Positions 57,012-64,000 of a stretch of 64,000 bases of DNA are shown here, in pieces. The notes under the pieces are model-generated. The model saw only the letters and a list, made by a program, of their open reading frames with translations. It was not told the origin of the DNA and did no database searches. Each line of letters opens with the position of its first letter. Within the stretch, counting starts at the first letter, position 1. This DNA comes from Helicobacter macacae MIT 99-5501 (GTDB taxonomy: Bacteria; Campylobacterota; Campylobacteria; Campylobacterales; Helicobacteraceae), in contig NZ_KI669454.1 of the NCBI RefSeq assembly GCF_000507845.1, positions 620,001-684,000 of the forward strand. Direction: 5' to 3'. A program made the position numbers and the translations under genes.

Positions 57012-58379
57012 ATGCCACCAAAAAATCAAAGTGATTGCAAAAATATTCCACAAAAATCTTGTCAAAAGGATTTTCAACAATCTTGCATAGAGCTTTTGTG
57101 CGAGCTGATAAAGAAACCAAGCATAACCCCACAAGAATGCGGAATCTACCAAATCATAGAATCCAAACTTGACGAAGTGGGAGGGTTTAGATTTTTGCGC
57201 TTTGATAAGGGCGGGGTAAAAAATCTTTTTGCTTATAAGGTTTTGGAAAAAAAATCTAGCGCAAAATCTAGTGGGGATTTGAGCGCGGATTCAAATATAA
57301 ACTTAAGCGCAAAATCAAGCACAATCTCAAGTGATAGCATAAGGCATTTTTGTTTTATGGGGCATATTGATGTCGTGCCTGCAGGGGGGAATTGGAGTGT
57401 TGAGCCATTTGGTGCGGCAGTGAGAGAGGGCAAAATCTATGGTAGAGGCGCACAAGATATGAAAGCTGGGGTTGCTGCATTTGTGAGTGCGGTGGTGGAT
57501 TTTGCAAGAGAGATAGAAGCAAGCAAAATAAAAGCAAGAGGGGTAGGGGAGGCAAGCAAAGCAATGGAAGCAAGCGAGGCAAAATCTCAAAATGACTTGC
57601 CTATCCTCTCAATACTTCTAACTAGTGATGAAGAGGGTGAGGGCATATATGGCACTAGATATGCCCTAAGTGAGCTACAAAAGCTAGATTTGCTCCCCAC
57701 CCACGCTATTGTCGCAGAGCCCACTTGTGATGAGGAGTTTGGCGATATGATAAAGGTGGGGCGGAGAGGCTCGATAAATGGTTCACTCAAAATCATAGGC
57801 AAGCAAGGACACGCAGCCTATCCGCAAAAATGCCTAAACCCTATCGAAGCACTAAGCGTGGCACTGCCGCTAATAGCTGGCGTGAAGCTAGATGAGGGCA
57901 ATGAGTATTTTTCCCCATCTACGCTTGTAGCAACGGATATAAGAGGTGGGCTTGAAGTTTGCAATGTAACGCCAAGTGATGTTACTTTGCGATTTAATCT
58001 GCGAAATTCTACGCTTTTTGGATTGGGCGATTTGGAGGTGCATTTTGGGCGTATTGTGGAGATGATTGAGCACAAAGTAGAGGGTGTGAAATGTGAGCTA
58101 ACTCTATCCCAAAGCTCAAAGCCGTTTTTAAGCAATGCTAATAGCACTCTTATAAAATCTCTAGCAAAAAGTGTGGAGAAAATCACGCATATAACGCCCA
58201 CTCTTGGCACAGGTGGTGGGACAAGCGATGCGAGATTTGCCAAAGAGTTTGGTATAGAAGTGGCGGAATTTGGCGTGAAAAATGACAAAATCCACAGCGT
58301 AGATGAATGCGTAGAGATAGCCCAAGTAGTGGGACTTTATGAAGTGTTTTTGGATTTTCTAAAAAATGAGATAGCGTAG
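57012..58379 (+). CDS. dapE: Succinyl-diaminopimelate desuccinylase
   Basis: Zinc enzyme of the lysine and diaminopimelate pathway. 455 residues: metal-binding FCFMGHIDVVPAGGNWSVEPF, GRGAQDMKAGVAAF, LTSDEEGEGIYGTRYAL and the ending NDKIHSVDECVEIAQ with the last His ligand. Two inserts lengthen it from the usual 375-390: KSSAKSSGDLSADSNINLSA near residue 80 and an Ala/Glu/Ser/Lys stretch near 170-190 (ASKIKARGVGEASKAMEASE). AAGGA before the ATG. Next to mnmG as in H. pylori. Confidence 0.95.
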   Translation: MPPKNQSDCKNIPQKSCQKDFQQSCIELLCELIKKPSITPQECGIYQIIESKLDEVGGFRFLRFDKGGVKNLFAYKVLEKKSSAKSSGDLSADSNINLSAKSSTISSDSIRHFCFMGHIDVVPAGGNWSVEPFGAAVREGKIYGRGAQDMKAGVAAFVSAVVDFAREIEASKIKARGVGEASKAMEASEAKSQNDLPILSILLTSDEEGEGIYGTRYALSELQKLDLLPTHAIVAEPTCDEEFGDMIKVGRRGSINGSLKIIGKQGHAAYPQKCLNPIEALSVALPLIAGVKLDEGNEYFSPSTLVATDIRGGLEVCNVTPSDVTLRFNLRNSTLFGLGDLEVHFGRIVEMIEHKVEGVKCELTLSQSSKPFLSNANSTLIKSLAKSVEKITHITPTLGTGGGTSDARFAKEFGIEVAEFGVKNDKIHSVDECVEIAQVVGLYEVFLDFLKNEIA

Positions 58380-58712
58380 ATAAAATCTTTTGTCAAAAAA
58401 TATGTTTTTGGATTTTTATTTTACTGCAGTGCTAGTGTAAATTATGAAAAACATAATCATTTCATAAATTTAATCATTTTTATATGCTTTCTGCATATTT
58501 TTAATTATTTTTACACATTTTTGTATAAAATCGTAACATATTTGTATTTTTTACAAAAGTTAAAATATATTTTACTTGACAAATTATTTTTTCTCTTTTA
58601 CAATTTACTTGCTACCCCAAAAAGAATTGATAAATAATTGACAGATTATTAAATCTTTTCTTTAAAAATTTTTAAGAGGTGGCAATATTACTTCATTGAA
58701 AGGAGGCGCGAA
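58380..58712. promoter_or_regulatory. Duplicated promoter-leader, copy 1
   Basis: Contains a near-consensus promoter: TTGACA at 58576-58581, 17 bases, TACAAT at 58599-58604. From about 58465 to 58727 it matches 59518-59760 over about 230 bases, including the promoter, the leader (ACCCCAAAAAGAATTGATAA) and the ribosome site AAAGGAGG. Strong promoters of this form are rare in this AT-rich genome, which suggests high expression. Confidence 0.65.
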
Positions 58713-59021
58713 ATGAATAAAATCATTTCAATCCTAGCTTTAAGTGCCTTTGTAGGCATTAGTGGTTTATCAGCTGGCGTTGATTCTAGCCAATCCAAAG
58801 CAGTGCAAACGCTATCTAAAGCAGATAGTGAGTTTCTATTTGGTGCAAATGCTAAGAATCTAAATGTAGAAATTCTATCTCAAAAAGAGCTAGATGAAAC
58901 AAGAGCCGAGTTTTGGCCTTTGTTTTTATACGGACTTAGCATAGGCTATATGGGTGTAGCAAATGCTCCAGGACCAAATGGTCCTACTTATAGTCATCCT
59001 GCACAAGTTTTTTGGAAATAG
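58713..59021 (+). CDS. Small secreted protein, peptide-leader-like
   Basis: 102 residues. Signal peptide NKIISILALSAFVGISGLSA. The mature part has VEILSQKELDETRAEFWPLFL, which resembles the conserved end of bacteriocin or peptide leaders (L-S-x-x-E-L-x-x-T), followed by a hydrophobic, Gly-rich C-terminus (GLSIGYMGVANAPGPNGP). No family recognised. AAAGGAGGCGCGAA makes a strong ribosome site. The membrane-protein gene starts at the next base after the stop. A secreted peptide toxin or bacteriocin is one hypothesis; the resemblance is by eye. Confidence 0.7.
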   Translation: MNKIISILALSAFVGISGLSAGVDSSQSKAVQTLSKADSEFLFGANAKNLNVEILSQKELDETRAEFWPLFLYGLSIGYMGVANAPGPNGPTYSHPAQVFWK

Positions 59022-59462
59022 ATGACTAATAATATCCAAAACATAGAAATGTTGCATTTTTTGGAAGCATTTGTGTATCAAACCACATATTTCCTGCTGT
59101 TTGTGCAGCCACTATGTTTTGGGCTTTTGTTTGGGAAATACACAAAATTGCGTGATATTTTTTTGTGTTTGTGCTTGATTTTTGCACAACTTTTTCTTAT
59201 TGATTTTGATTATTCTCGCTTGAGTGTTCCTACATTAAGTGCCTTGAATTATATCTGCTTTGCACTATCTTTAGGTGGTTTTGGCTATATGATGAGATTA
59301 TTATACATTGTTACAAAGGCAAGGAATGTGGCAAAAAATAACACAAAATGTTCTGTGGAATATTATCCAAAGTATTTTACAAAAGATTTTATGGGTATAG
59401 TCATTATTTTTGCGTTACTGTTCGTGGTAGTGGTAGCAAAAATGGTGTATGATTTTGTTTAA
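59022..59462 (+). CDS. Small four-helix membrane protein, possible immunity protein
   Basis: 146 residues with four hydrophobic segments (FVYQTTYFLLFVQPLCFGLLFG, IFLCLCLIFAQLFLIDF, ALNYICFALSLGGFGYMM, FMGIVIIFALLFVVVVAKMVY). No family recognised. Its ATG directly follows the TAG of the secreted-protein gene with no own ribosome site, so it is probably translationally coupled. Such an arrangement of small secreted protein plus membrane protein is common for bacteriocin and immunity pairs; here that is only inferred. Confidence 0.65.
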   Translation: MTNNIQNIEMLHFLEAFVYQTTYFLLFVQPLCFGLLFGKYTKLRDIFLCLCLIFAQLFLIDFDYSRLSVPTLSALNYICFALSLGGFGYMMRLLYIVTKARNVAKNNTKCSVEYYPKYFTKDFMGIVIIFALLFVVVVAKMVYDFV

Positions 59463-59745
59463 AAATTAAGAATCTAAAGAAAGATGATAAGTTATAAAAA
59501 ATAGAAATACTTAAAAACTTAATCATTTTTATATTTTCTGCATATTTTTGTATAAAATCGTAACATATTTGGATTTTTTATAAAGATTAAAATATATTTT
59601 GCTTGATAAATTATTTTTTATTCACTTATAATTTACTTGCCACCCCAAAAAGAATTGATAAAGAATTGACAGATTATTAAATCTTTTCTTTAGAAAATTC
59701 TTTTAAGAGGTGGCAAAATATTACTTCATTAAAAGGAGGTGCGAA
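59463..59745. promoter_or_regulatory. Duplicated promoter-leader, copy 2
   Basis: Second copy of the 230-base unit: TTGATA at 59603-59608, 18 bases, TATAAT at 59627-59632, the same ACCCCAAAAAGAATTGATAA leader and AAAAGGAGG. It ends in the conserved start of the next coding sequence (ATGAAGCAAATCATTTCAAT, like the other ATGAATAAAATCATTTCAAT). Confidence 0.65.
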
Positions 59746-59943
59746 ATGAAGCAAATCATTTCAATCTTAGAGCCTTGTTCTTTTGTGGGTATATCTGTGT
59801 CAAGTGTGCAAACTCCGCAAGCCACACTTACTACCCCTGCACCTAGTGTGCAAAAAATCCACACTCACAAAGGCAGTGGACTCTCCGTTGTAGCTGGAGG
59901 CATTGTATTTGGTGGGCTTGGTAGCAAGATTGGTATTCGTTAG
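59746..59943 (+). CDS. Small secreted peptide with Gly-rich end
   Basis: 65 residues. The N-terminus KQIISILEPCSFVGISVSSVQ is a copy of the signal peptide of the first secreted protein, though with EPC in place of ALSA. The mature part is a Pro/Thr/Gln linker and a Gly-zipper-like end (GSGLSVVAGGIVFGGLGSKIG), similar in type to pore-forming peptides. AAAAGGAGGTGCGAA before the ATG. No family recognised. Same promoter-leader as the gene at 58713, so likely a paralogous cassette with a different mature part. Confidence 0.65.
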   Translation: MKQIISILEPCSFVGISVSSVQTPQATLTTPAPSVQKIHTHKGSGLSVVAGGIVFGGLGSKIGIR

Positions 59944-59970
59944 TGTAATTTTTGTCAATCAGGCAATATT

Positions 59971-60186
59971 ATGAAGCGATTATCAAAAGTCTTTCTTTTT
60001 TACTTTTTTGGTATGTTTTTTAGCCATTTGATAATCACTTATGTGATTTCTCATATACCCGCTTGGGGATATGCTACCTTACAACAAGGGAAAATCATAG
60101 AATGGCTAACTTCAGCTTTTGTTGTGGCATTTTTTTGGGCGATTAGTATGTGTGCTTTTTTGCTTTTTAGACGCAAAAGACATTAG
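59971..60186 (+). CDS. Small two-helix membrane protein (family A)
   Basis: 71 residues with two hydrophobic segments (VFLFYFFGMFFSHLIITYVI and SAFVVAFFWAISMCAFLLF) and a basic end RRKRH. The spacing EWLTSAFVVAF is shared with EWQQSAFARAF in the gene at 60356, so the two are paralogues. 27 bases after the peptide gene and probably its partner. Confidence 0.6.
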   Translation: MKRLSKVFLFYFFGMFFSHLIITYVISHIPAWGYATLQQGKIIEWLTSAFVVAFFWAISMCAFLLFRRKRH

Positions 60187-60355
60187 CAAAATATCCACAT
60201 ACCAAAAAAGTTTTTATGTATTTATGCAAGCTAAGCAAGGGATAAAATCCTTGCTTAGCAAAAAATATTTTAAATCATAAAATAGATGGTAGAATCTCTT
60301 AAAAAAGTGCTAAGAGAAATGTTTTTCTTACATTTGAGGGCACGATAGTTTATAA

Positions 60356-60580
60356 ATGAGTAAGGCTTTCAAAATGAAATTATGTAAAATCTGCATATAT
60401 TGGTTTTTGCTAATGTTTGTTGGGTTTTTGATTCCGCCATATATTTTTCCTTATGTCCCCATTGAGTTTTTTGCAGAATGGGGCTTAGAGTGGCAACAAT
60501 CGGCATTTGCAAGGGCTTTTAGCGTAGGGGTTATGAGTGCGCTCGGGGCAGGTGCTTGGCATTATTTGAAAAAAGATTAA
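60356..60580 (+). CDS. Small two-helix membrane protein (family A paralogue)
   Basis: 74 residues; start MSKAFKMKLCKICIYWFLLMF (an internal Met, residue 7, is also possible). Hydrophobic segments ICIYWFLLMFVGFLIPPYI and SAFARAFSVGVMSALGAGAW, ending HYLKKD. Shares the EW-x-x-SAF-x-x-AF pattern with the gene at 59971. No family recognised. Confidence 0.58.
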   Translation: MSKAFKMKLCKICIYWFLLMFVGFLIPPYIFPYVPIEFFAEWGLEWQQSAFARAFSVGVMSALGAGAWHYLKKD

Positions 60581-60594
60581 AGGATAGTTTTGCA

Positions 60595-60807
60595 ATGAAA
60601 GGTTATGTTGTCCGCTTTGTTTATATGTTTTTGTTTTTCCTGCTTGTGCCAAATCTGCTTGCCTTTGTCCCATTTTTTGATAGATTTTTTTCTGCGAAAT
60701 TTAGCTCATTTGGGATAGATTTTGTTTTGACAGTTATTGGGGCTTTTATTATGGGGTTGGGCTTTGCGTTTTTTGGTAAATCAAAAAATGATAAGGCTAA
60801 CACATAG
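60595..60807 (+). CDS. Small two-helix membrane protein
   Basis: 70 residues, start chosen at ATG 60595 (AAAGGA about 10 bases upstream) rather than 13 codons earlier. Two hydrophobic segments: VYMFLFFLLVPNLLAFVPFF and IDFVLTVIGAFIMGLGFAFF, then a charged end GKSKNDKANT. Less similar to the two preceding genes but alike in size and topology. Confidence 0.55.
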   Translation: MKGYVVRFVYMFLFFLLVPNLLAFVPFFDRFFSAKFSSFGIDFVLTVIGAFIMGLGFAFFGKSKNDKANT

Positions 60808-60925
60808 GCTAAGCAAAAATAGCAAAATGTATTTACCAAAAAGCAGATGACTTTTTGAAGCAAAAACTCGTTAGTTTTATATGCTTAGTTTTTAGCGTGC
60901 TTAGATTTTGTGCTATTTGAGTTTA

Positions 60926-60953
60926 TCTAGCGTGCTAGATTTTGCACGCTAGA
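60926..60953. terminator. Hairpin between small membrane-protein genes and recJ
   Basis: A perfect 10-base stem TCTAGCGTGC / GCACGCTAGA with an 8-base loop in the gap between convergent genes (60807 and 61001). No good T run, so a bidirectional terminator is only plausible. Confidence 0.4.
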
Positions 60954-61000
60954 CAGGTGTTTTACTCGTGAGTATAGATTTCTTAAAAATGGTGCAAAAT

Positions 61001-62803
61001 CTATAATATTTCGCTTATAATCATCACAGCTTTGCCACTAAAAGAATCTCTTTGTAATGTGAATCTAGCCGTGATTTCATCGCCTTTTTGTAGTTCTTTC
61101 TCACAGAAAAAATACATTGCTTTTAGGTGAATATTTTGCGCTAGATTTTGATTGGTGTCCTGCTTGGAATCTTGCCTAGAAATTTGCGCCAAATCTTGCT
61201 TAGCATCTTTTATAAAATCCTGCTTGGTATTAAAATCTTGCGGGCAATTTAGGGGACTAACATAATCTAGTGGGCTAAAAATGATTTTTCTATGCACTTC
61301 TTTGATAATATCTACGCTTTCTACGCGCAAAGTAGCTTCAAAAATAGGCTTTGGATTGCCCTGCCCATAGGGCTCAAACTCTTCTAATATATGTAGCAAC
61401 TCCTCATCAATATCTCTAGAATCTATTTTTAGCAAAAACTCATCGCACAAATTTTCATCATTTTTTGCATAGTCTATATTCACGCTTGCCAAATACTTGC
61501 AAAACTCCTCATATTTCTCCTCATCTAGCTGCACTCCTGCCGCGCTTTTGTGTCCGCCAAACTCTCCTAAAATTTCTTTTCCTCCATTTAGCAAATCTAT
61601 GATATTCACACCGACAATCCCGCGCACCGAGCCTTTTAAAATGTTTTTTTGGTTTGTGGTGTTGCTAGCTTGGTTTGTCAGCACAAAGGCGCATTTTTGG
61701 AATCTTTTTGCAAGTTTGGCAGCTACTATGCCTAGCACGCCCTCATTCCATTGTCCTTTTGTGATTATTGCATTTGGGTATTGGCGTGCGTTTTTTAGGG
61801 CGGACTCTAGGGTGTCATTGGCGCATTTTTTGCGCTCCTCGTTTATGGATTTTAGATTTTCTAGGCTTACCTTTGTAGAGTCTAGCAAAAATTCGCTTGC
61901 TATTGCCCCCTCGCCCATCCTGCCTGCTGAATTTAGCACGGGCGTTATGCTAAAGGCAATGTCGCTTGCTGTGGGGAATGGTGTCTTTAAGAGTGTTTTT
62001 AGTTTGCTTATGCAGGGGAAGTGTGGGTGTTTTAACTTTTTGATTCCATATAGCACGATTGTTTTGTTGATATGTTTTAGGGGCATCATATCTGCGATAG
62101 TGGCGAGTGCTACAAACTCTAGCAATGGAGCTAAATCTATGCTATTTGCAGGGATTGAATCTATTTTTTGCAGGGCGATTTTTGTCCCTGCGCATAGATA
62201 CCACGCCACAAGCGCACCGCAAATCTCTTTTTGTGGGAACTCACAATCGTGTCGCTGTGGGTTTATGATAAAATCTGCATTTGGTAACTGCTCTTTTGGC
62301 AAATGATGGTCAGTGATGATTAGGCTTCTACCCGAAGTTGCGCAAAACTGAGCTGCTTCAAACGCGTTTATTCCATTATCTACGGTAATGACAATATCGC
62401 TAGGATTTTCTTGCAAGATTTTTTGGCTTATACCATAGCCGTCCCTAAAGCGATTTGGGATAATGTAGGTGGCATTTTTGTGCCCCACAGAGTGCAAAAA
62501 TCTCATCATAATCGCACTAGATACAATCCCATCGACATCATAATCACCCACGACTAAAATCTGCTTTTGATTTGCTATCGCTTGGGCGAGGAAATGTGAG
62601 GCTTGCTCGCAGTCTTTGAGAGAAAATGGATGGGGTAAGGAGGATAGAGATGAGAAATCCCACTTGCTATTTTTGGATTTTAGGAGTTGGTGGATTTGTG
62701 TTTTGCTAATAGGTGGTGTGTAGCTTTGACTTGAGTTTTGGTTTGGGCTTTGTTTGGGAGGTTGCTCGTGGGGTTGATTGGATTTTTTAGGATTTTTTAT
62801 CAT
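61001..62803 (-). CDS. recJ: Single-stranded-DNA-specific exonuclease RecJ
   Basis: 5'-3' exonuclease for recombination and mismatch repair. 600 residues: LVVGDYDVDGIVSSAIMMRF (the Asp-rich DxD motif), VITVDNGINAFEAAQ, the DHH motif in IITDHHLPKEQLPNADFIINPQRHD, and the DHHA1-part motif GEFGGHKSAAGVQLDEE. Between the OB-like domain strands there is a Gln/Asp/Asn-rich insert of about 50 residues (FNTKQDFIKDAKQDLAQISR...). Start at 62803 gives a Gln/Pro/Asn-rich N-tail (NPKKSNQPHEQPPKQ). Reading direction opposes the small-gene cluster. Confidence 0.93.
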   Translation of the reverse strand: MIKNPKKSNQPHEQPPKQSPNQNSSQSYTPPISKTQIHQLLKSKNSKWDFSSLSSLPHPFSLKDCEQASHFLAQAIANQKQILVVGDYDVDGIVSSAIMMRFLHSVGHKNATYIIPNRFRDGYGISQKILQENPSDIVITVDNGINAFEAAQFCATSGRSLIITDHHLPKEQLPNADFIINPQRHDCEFPQKEICGALVAWYLCAGTKIALQKIDSIPANSIDLAPLLEFVALATIADMMPLKHINKTIVLYGIKKLKHPHFPCISKLKTLLKTPFPTASDIAFSITPVLNSAGRMGEGAIASEFLLDSTKVSLENLKSINEERKKCANDTLESALKNARQYPNAIITKGQWNEGVLGIVAAKLAKRFQKCAFVLTNQASNTTNQKNILKGSVRGIVGVNIIDLLNGGKEILGEFGGHKSAAGVQLDEEKYEEFCKYLASVNIDYAKNDENLCDEFLLKIDSRDIDEELLHILEEFEPYGQGNPKPIFEATLRVESVDIIKEVHRKIIFSPLDYVSPLNCPQDFNTKQDFIKDAKQDLAQISRQDSKQDTNQNLAQNIHLKAMYFFCEKELQKGDEITARFTLQRDSFSGKAVMIISEIL

Positions 62804-62985
62804 AGATTCTCTTTATAATTTTTGCGTGGATTTGACTAAAAATATTGTCTAAAATCGCATTATAGCTAAATTTTATTACGCATAAAAAGTGCAAAAGATT
62901 ATGCTTTTATTTTTTTTGCGGTTTTTATGCAATCTTTGCACGACAAAAAGCAAAAATCTATGATGACTTAAGCAAAATAAAATCA

Positions 62986-63876
62986 CTAAAAATGATATAA
63001 AATCCTCGCCCCGATTGAGTAGCTTTGTGTGATTTGCCTAGAGATGATATTTGATTCATCGCCTTTGTTTATGAAGTAGTGTGAGATAAAAGGGACACGC
63101 GCAATGATTTCTAAGCCCACAGATTTGCAAAGTGCGGATTGTAAGCCTAGCTGCAGTCCTGTTTCTACGCCATTTTGTCGCACGCCAAATCCTTGAGTGC
63201 TTGAGCTAGCTTGGGATTTTAGTCTATCTACACCGCTACCAAAATAATGCACCCCACCTACGCCTATTCCTACAAATACGCCGATTTCTCTAAAATCCAT
63301 TAGCAAGTCTGCGTTTATTCCATAGTGGAGAGATTGGATTGTGCCAATAGAGGCTGGGGCTTCAAAGTAGTCGATGTTTGCATATCCACGAATGCCAATG
63401 CCTGATAAGAAAAAGTGTCTATATCCACCAAGTAATCCAAACCTTAGCCCACCTCCACTATATGGCTCTAGTGCGCTTGTGGCAAGCGTGCCTTTTTCGT
63501 CATATTTGATTCCTGTGTAGCTAGCTTCTAGCCCGACAAAGCCGTGCTTTGTCTTTGTTAGATTTTCGTGTTGGGATTGTGTTTTTTTGGATTGTGCGTT
63601 TGCGTCTTTACTTTGTGATTGCATTTTTTCTTGTGATTCTTGGGGTGAAGTATGATTTTGCGGTGTGTCTTGTGCGGGCTCTTGCTCTTTGCTTTCTTTG
63701 GGAGTTTGTGTGGGGAGTTGATTAGAGGTTTGCTGGCTTGTTTCTTGTGTGTTTATATCCACCTCTTTTATTTTTTCGTTTATCTCATCTGTCCCGTTTT
63801 CTGTAATAGTTTCTGTGAAGCCAAAGCTAGCGCACGCAAAAGATAACAAAAATAGTGCTTTTTGGATTTGTCGCAT
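62986..63876 (-). CDS. Outer-membrane beta-barrel protein
   Basis: 296 residues. Signal peptide QIQKALFLLSFACASFGFTE, a Glu/Gln/Ser/Thr/Pro-rich linker (TQETSQQTSNQLPTQTPKES), then a barrel domain of repeated amphipathic strands (FVGLEASYTGIKYDE, GGGLRFGLLGGYRHFFLSG, ADLLMDFREIGVFVGIGVGG), ending in Phe (SIGARILYHF), as expected for barrel insertion. Resembles Helicobacter OMP-like small porin proteins; exact family not determined. A weak GGAG before the ATG. The 120 bases upstream are AT-rich and hold the promoter. Confidence 0.8.
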   Translation of the reverse strand: MRQIQKALFLLSFACASFGFTETITENGTDEINEKIKEVDINTQETSQQTSNQLPTQTPKESKEQEPAQDTPQNHTSPQESQEKMQSQSKDANAQSKKTQSQHENLTKTKHGFVGLEASYTGIKYDEKGTLATSALEPYSGGGLRFGLLGGYRHFFLSGIGIRGYANIDYFEAPASIGTIQSLHYGINADLLMDFREIGVFVGIGVGGVHYFGSGVDRLKSQASSSTQGFGVRQNGVETGLQLGLQSALCKSVGLEIIARVPFISHYFINKGDESNIISRQITQSYSIGARILYHF

Positions 63877-64000
63877 TTTTAACTCCGTTATGAATTTTTA
63901 AGATTGTGTTTTTGAAGCAACAAATTAAATAGCAAAAAATAAAATTCACTACTAATTTGAATTTTTAATGTTACACATTTTTTCTTAAATTCTGCATAAA

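Overview
The window looks like a piece of a Helicobacter chromosome (Campylobacterota), probably an enterohepatic-type species. The reasons are the gene neighbourhoods (acpS-fliL-rsmD plus a small hypothetical gene; rpmH-rnpA-yidD-yidC-jag; frdCAB; motAB; mnmG-dapE; rpsB-tsf; a DUF507 gene before carA), the high AT content, TATAAT-like -10 boxes with weak -35 boxes, and homopolymer or dinucleotide tracts that act as on/off switches in surface genes. I saw no tRNA, rRNA, CRISPR array, prophage or transposase. The one RNA gene I could recognise is a small SRP RNA at about 29.2 kb.

Layout. 0-4.6 kb: the end of an OmpR-type response regulator (reverse) and carB. 4.9-9.3 kb: a surface-glycan operon on the reverse strand, with UDP-galactopyranose mutase (glf, switched off by a C11 tract) followed by three overlapping family 2 glycosyltransferases. 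9.5-12.7 kb: NDH-2, a DUF507 protein and carA. 12.8-16.3 kb: an O-acyltransferase pair, an SGNH-like protein and an MBOAT protein (switched off by a C13 tract). 16.6-23.5 kb: yhcH-like, tsf, rpsB, a hypothetical gene, a queuosine-precursor transporter, acpS, fliL, rsmD and a conserved hypothetical gene. 23.5-30.6 kb: a repeat-rich region around a phase-variable autotransporter, and the SRP RNA. 30.6-34.1 kb: fumarate reductase. 34.6-45.9 kb: a lipoprotein, motBA, rarA, jag, yidC, yidD, rnpA, rpmH, gdhA and a TauE-type exporter. 46-51 kb: a phase-variable GT9 glycosyltransferase and a two-gene DUF262 system resembling GmrSD-type defence. 51-53.7 kb: a PNPOx-like protein and a divergent HxlR / cupin / NAD(P)-binding module. 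54-58.4 kb: mntP, mnmG and dapE. 58.4-60.9 kb: a duplicated promoter-leader driving very small secreted and membrane proteins, which looks like a peptide toxin/immunity or bacteriocin-like locus. 61-63.9 kb: recJ and an outer-membrane protein.

The most unusual feature is a set of mobile-looking repeats that does not stay between genes. Two long repeats (RE-1 and RE-2) sit in frame inside both carB and the unrelated MBOAT gene, read in the same frame in each, and account for much of the extra length of these proteins. A second family has 35-base inverted ends. It occurs as inverted copies on both sides of the autotransporter gene, and as a 120-base derivative that forms part of that gene's N-terminal leader, just after a (GA)13 tract that now puts the gene out of frame. 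By direct frame reading, three surface loci (glf, MBOAT, autotransporter) are OFF in this isolate and one (GT9) is ON. Homopolymer T15 tracts also lie in or near promoters of the NDH-2, autotransporter and DUF262 genes.
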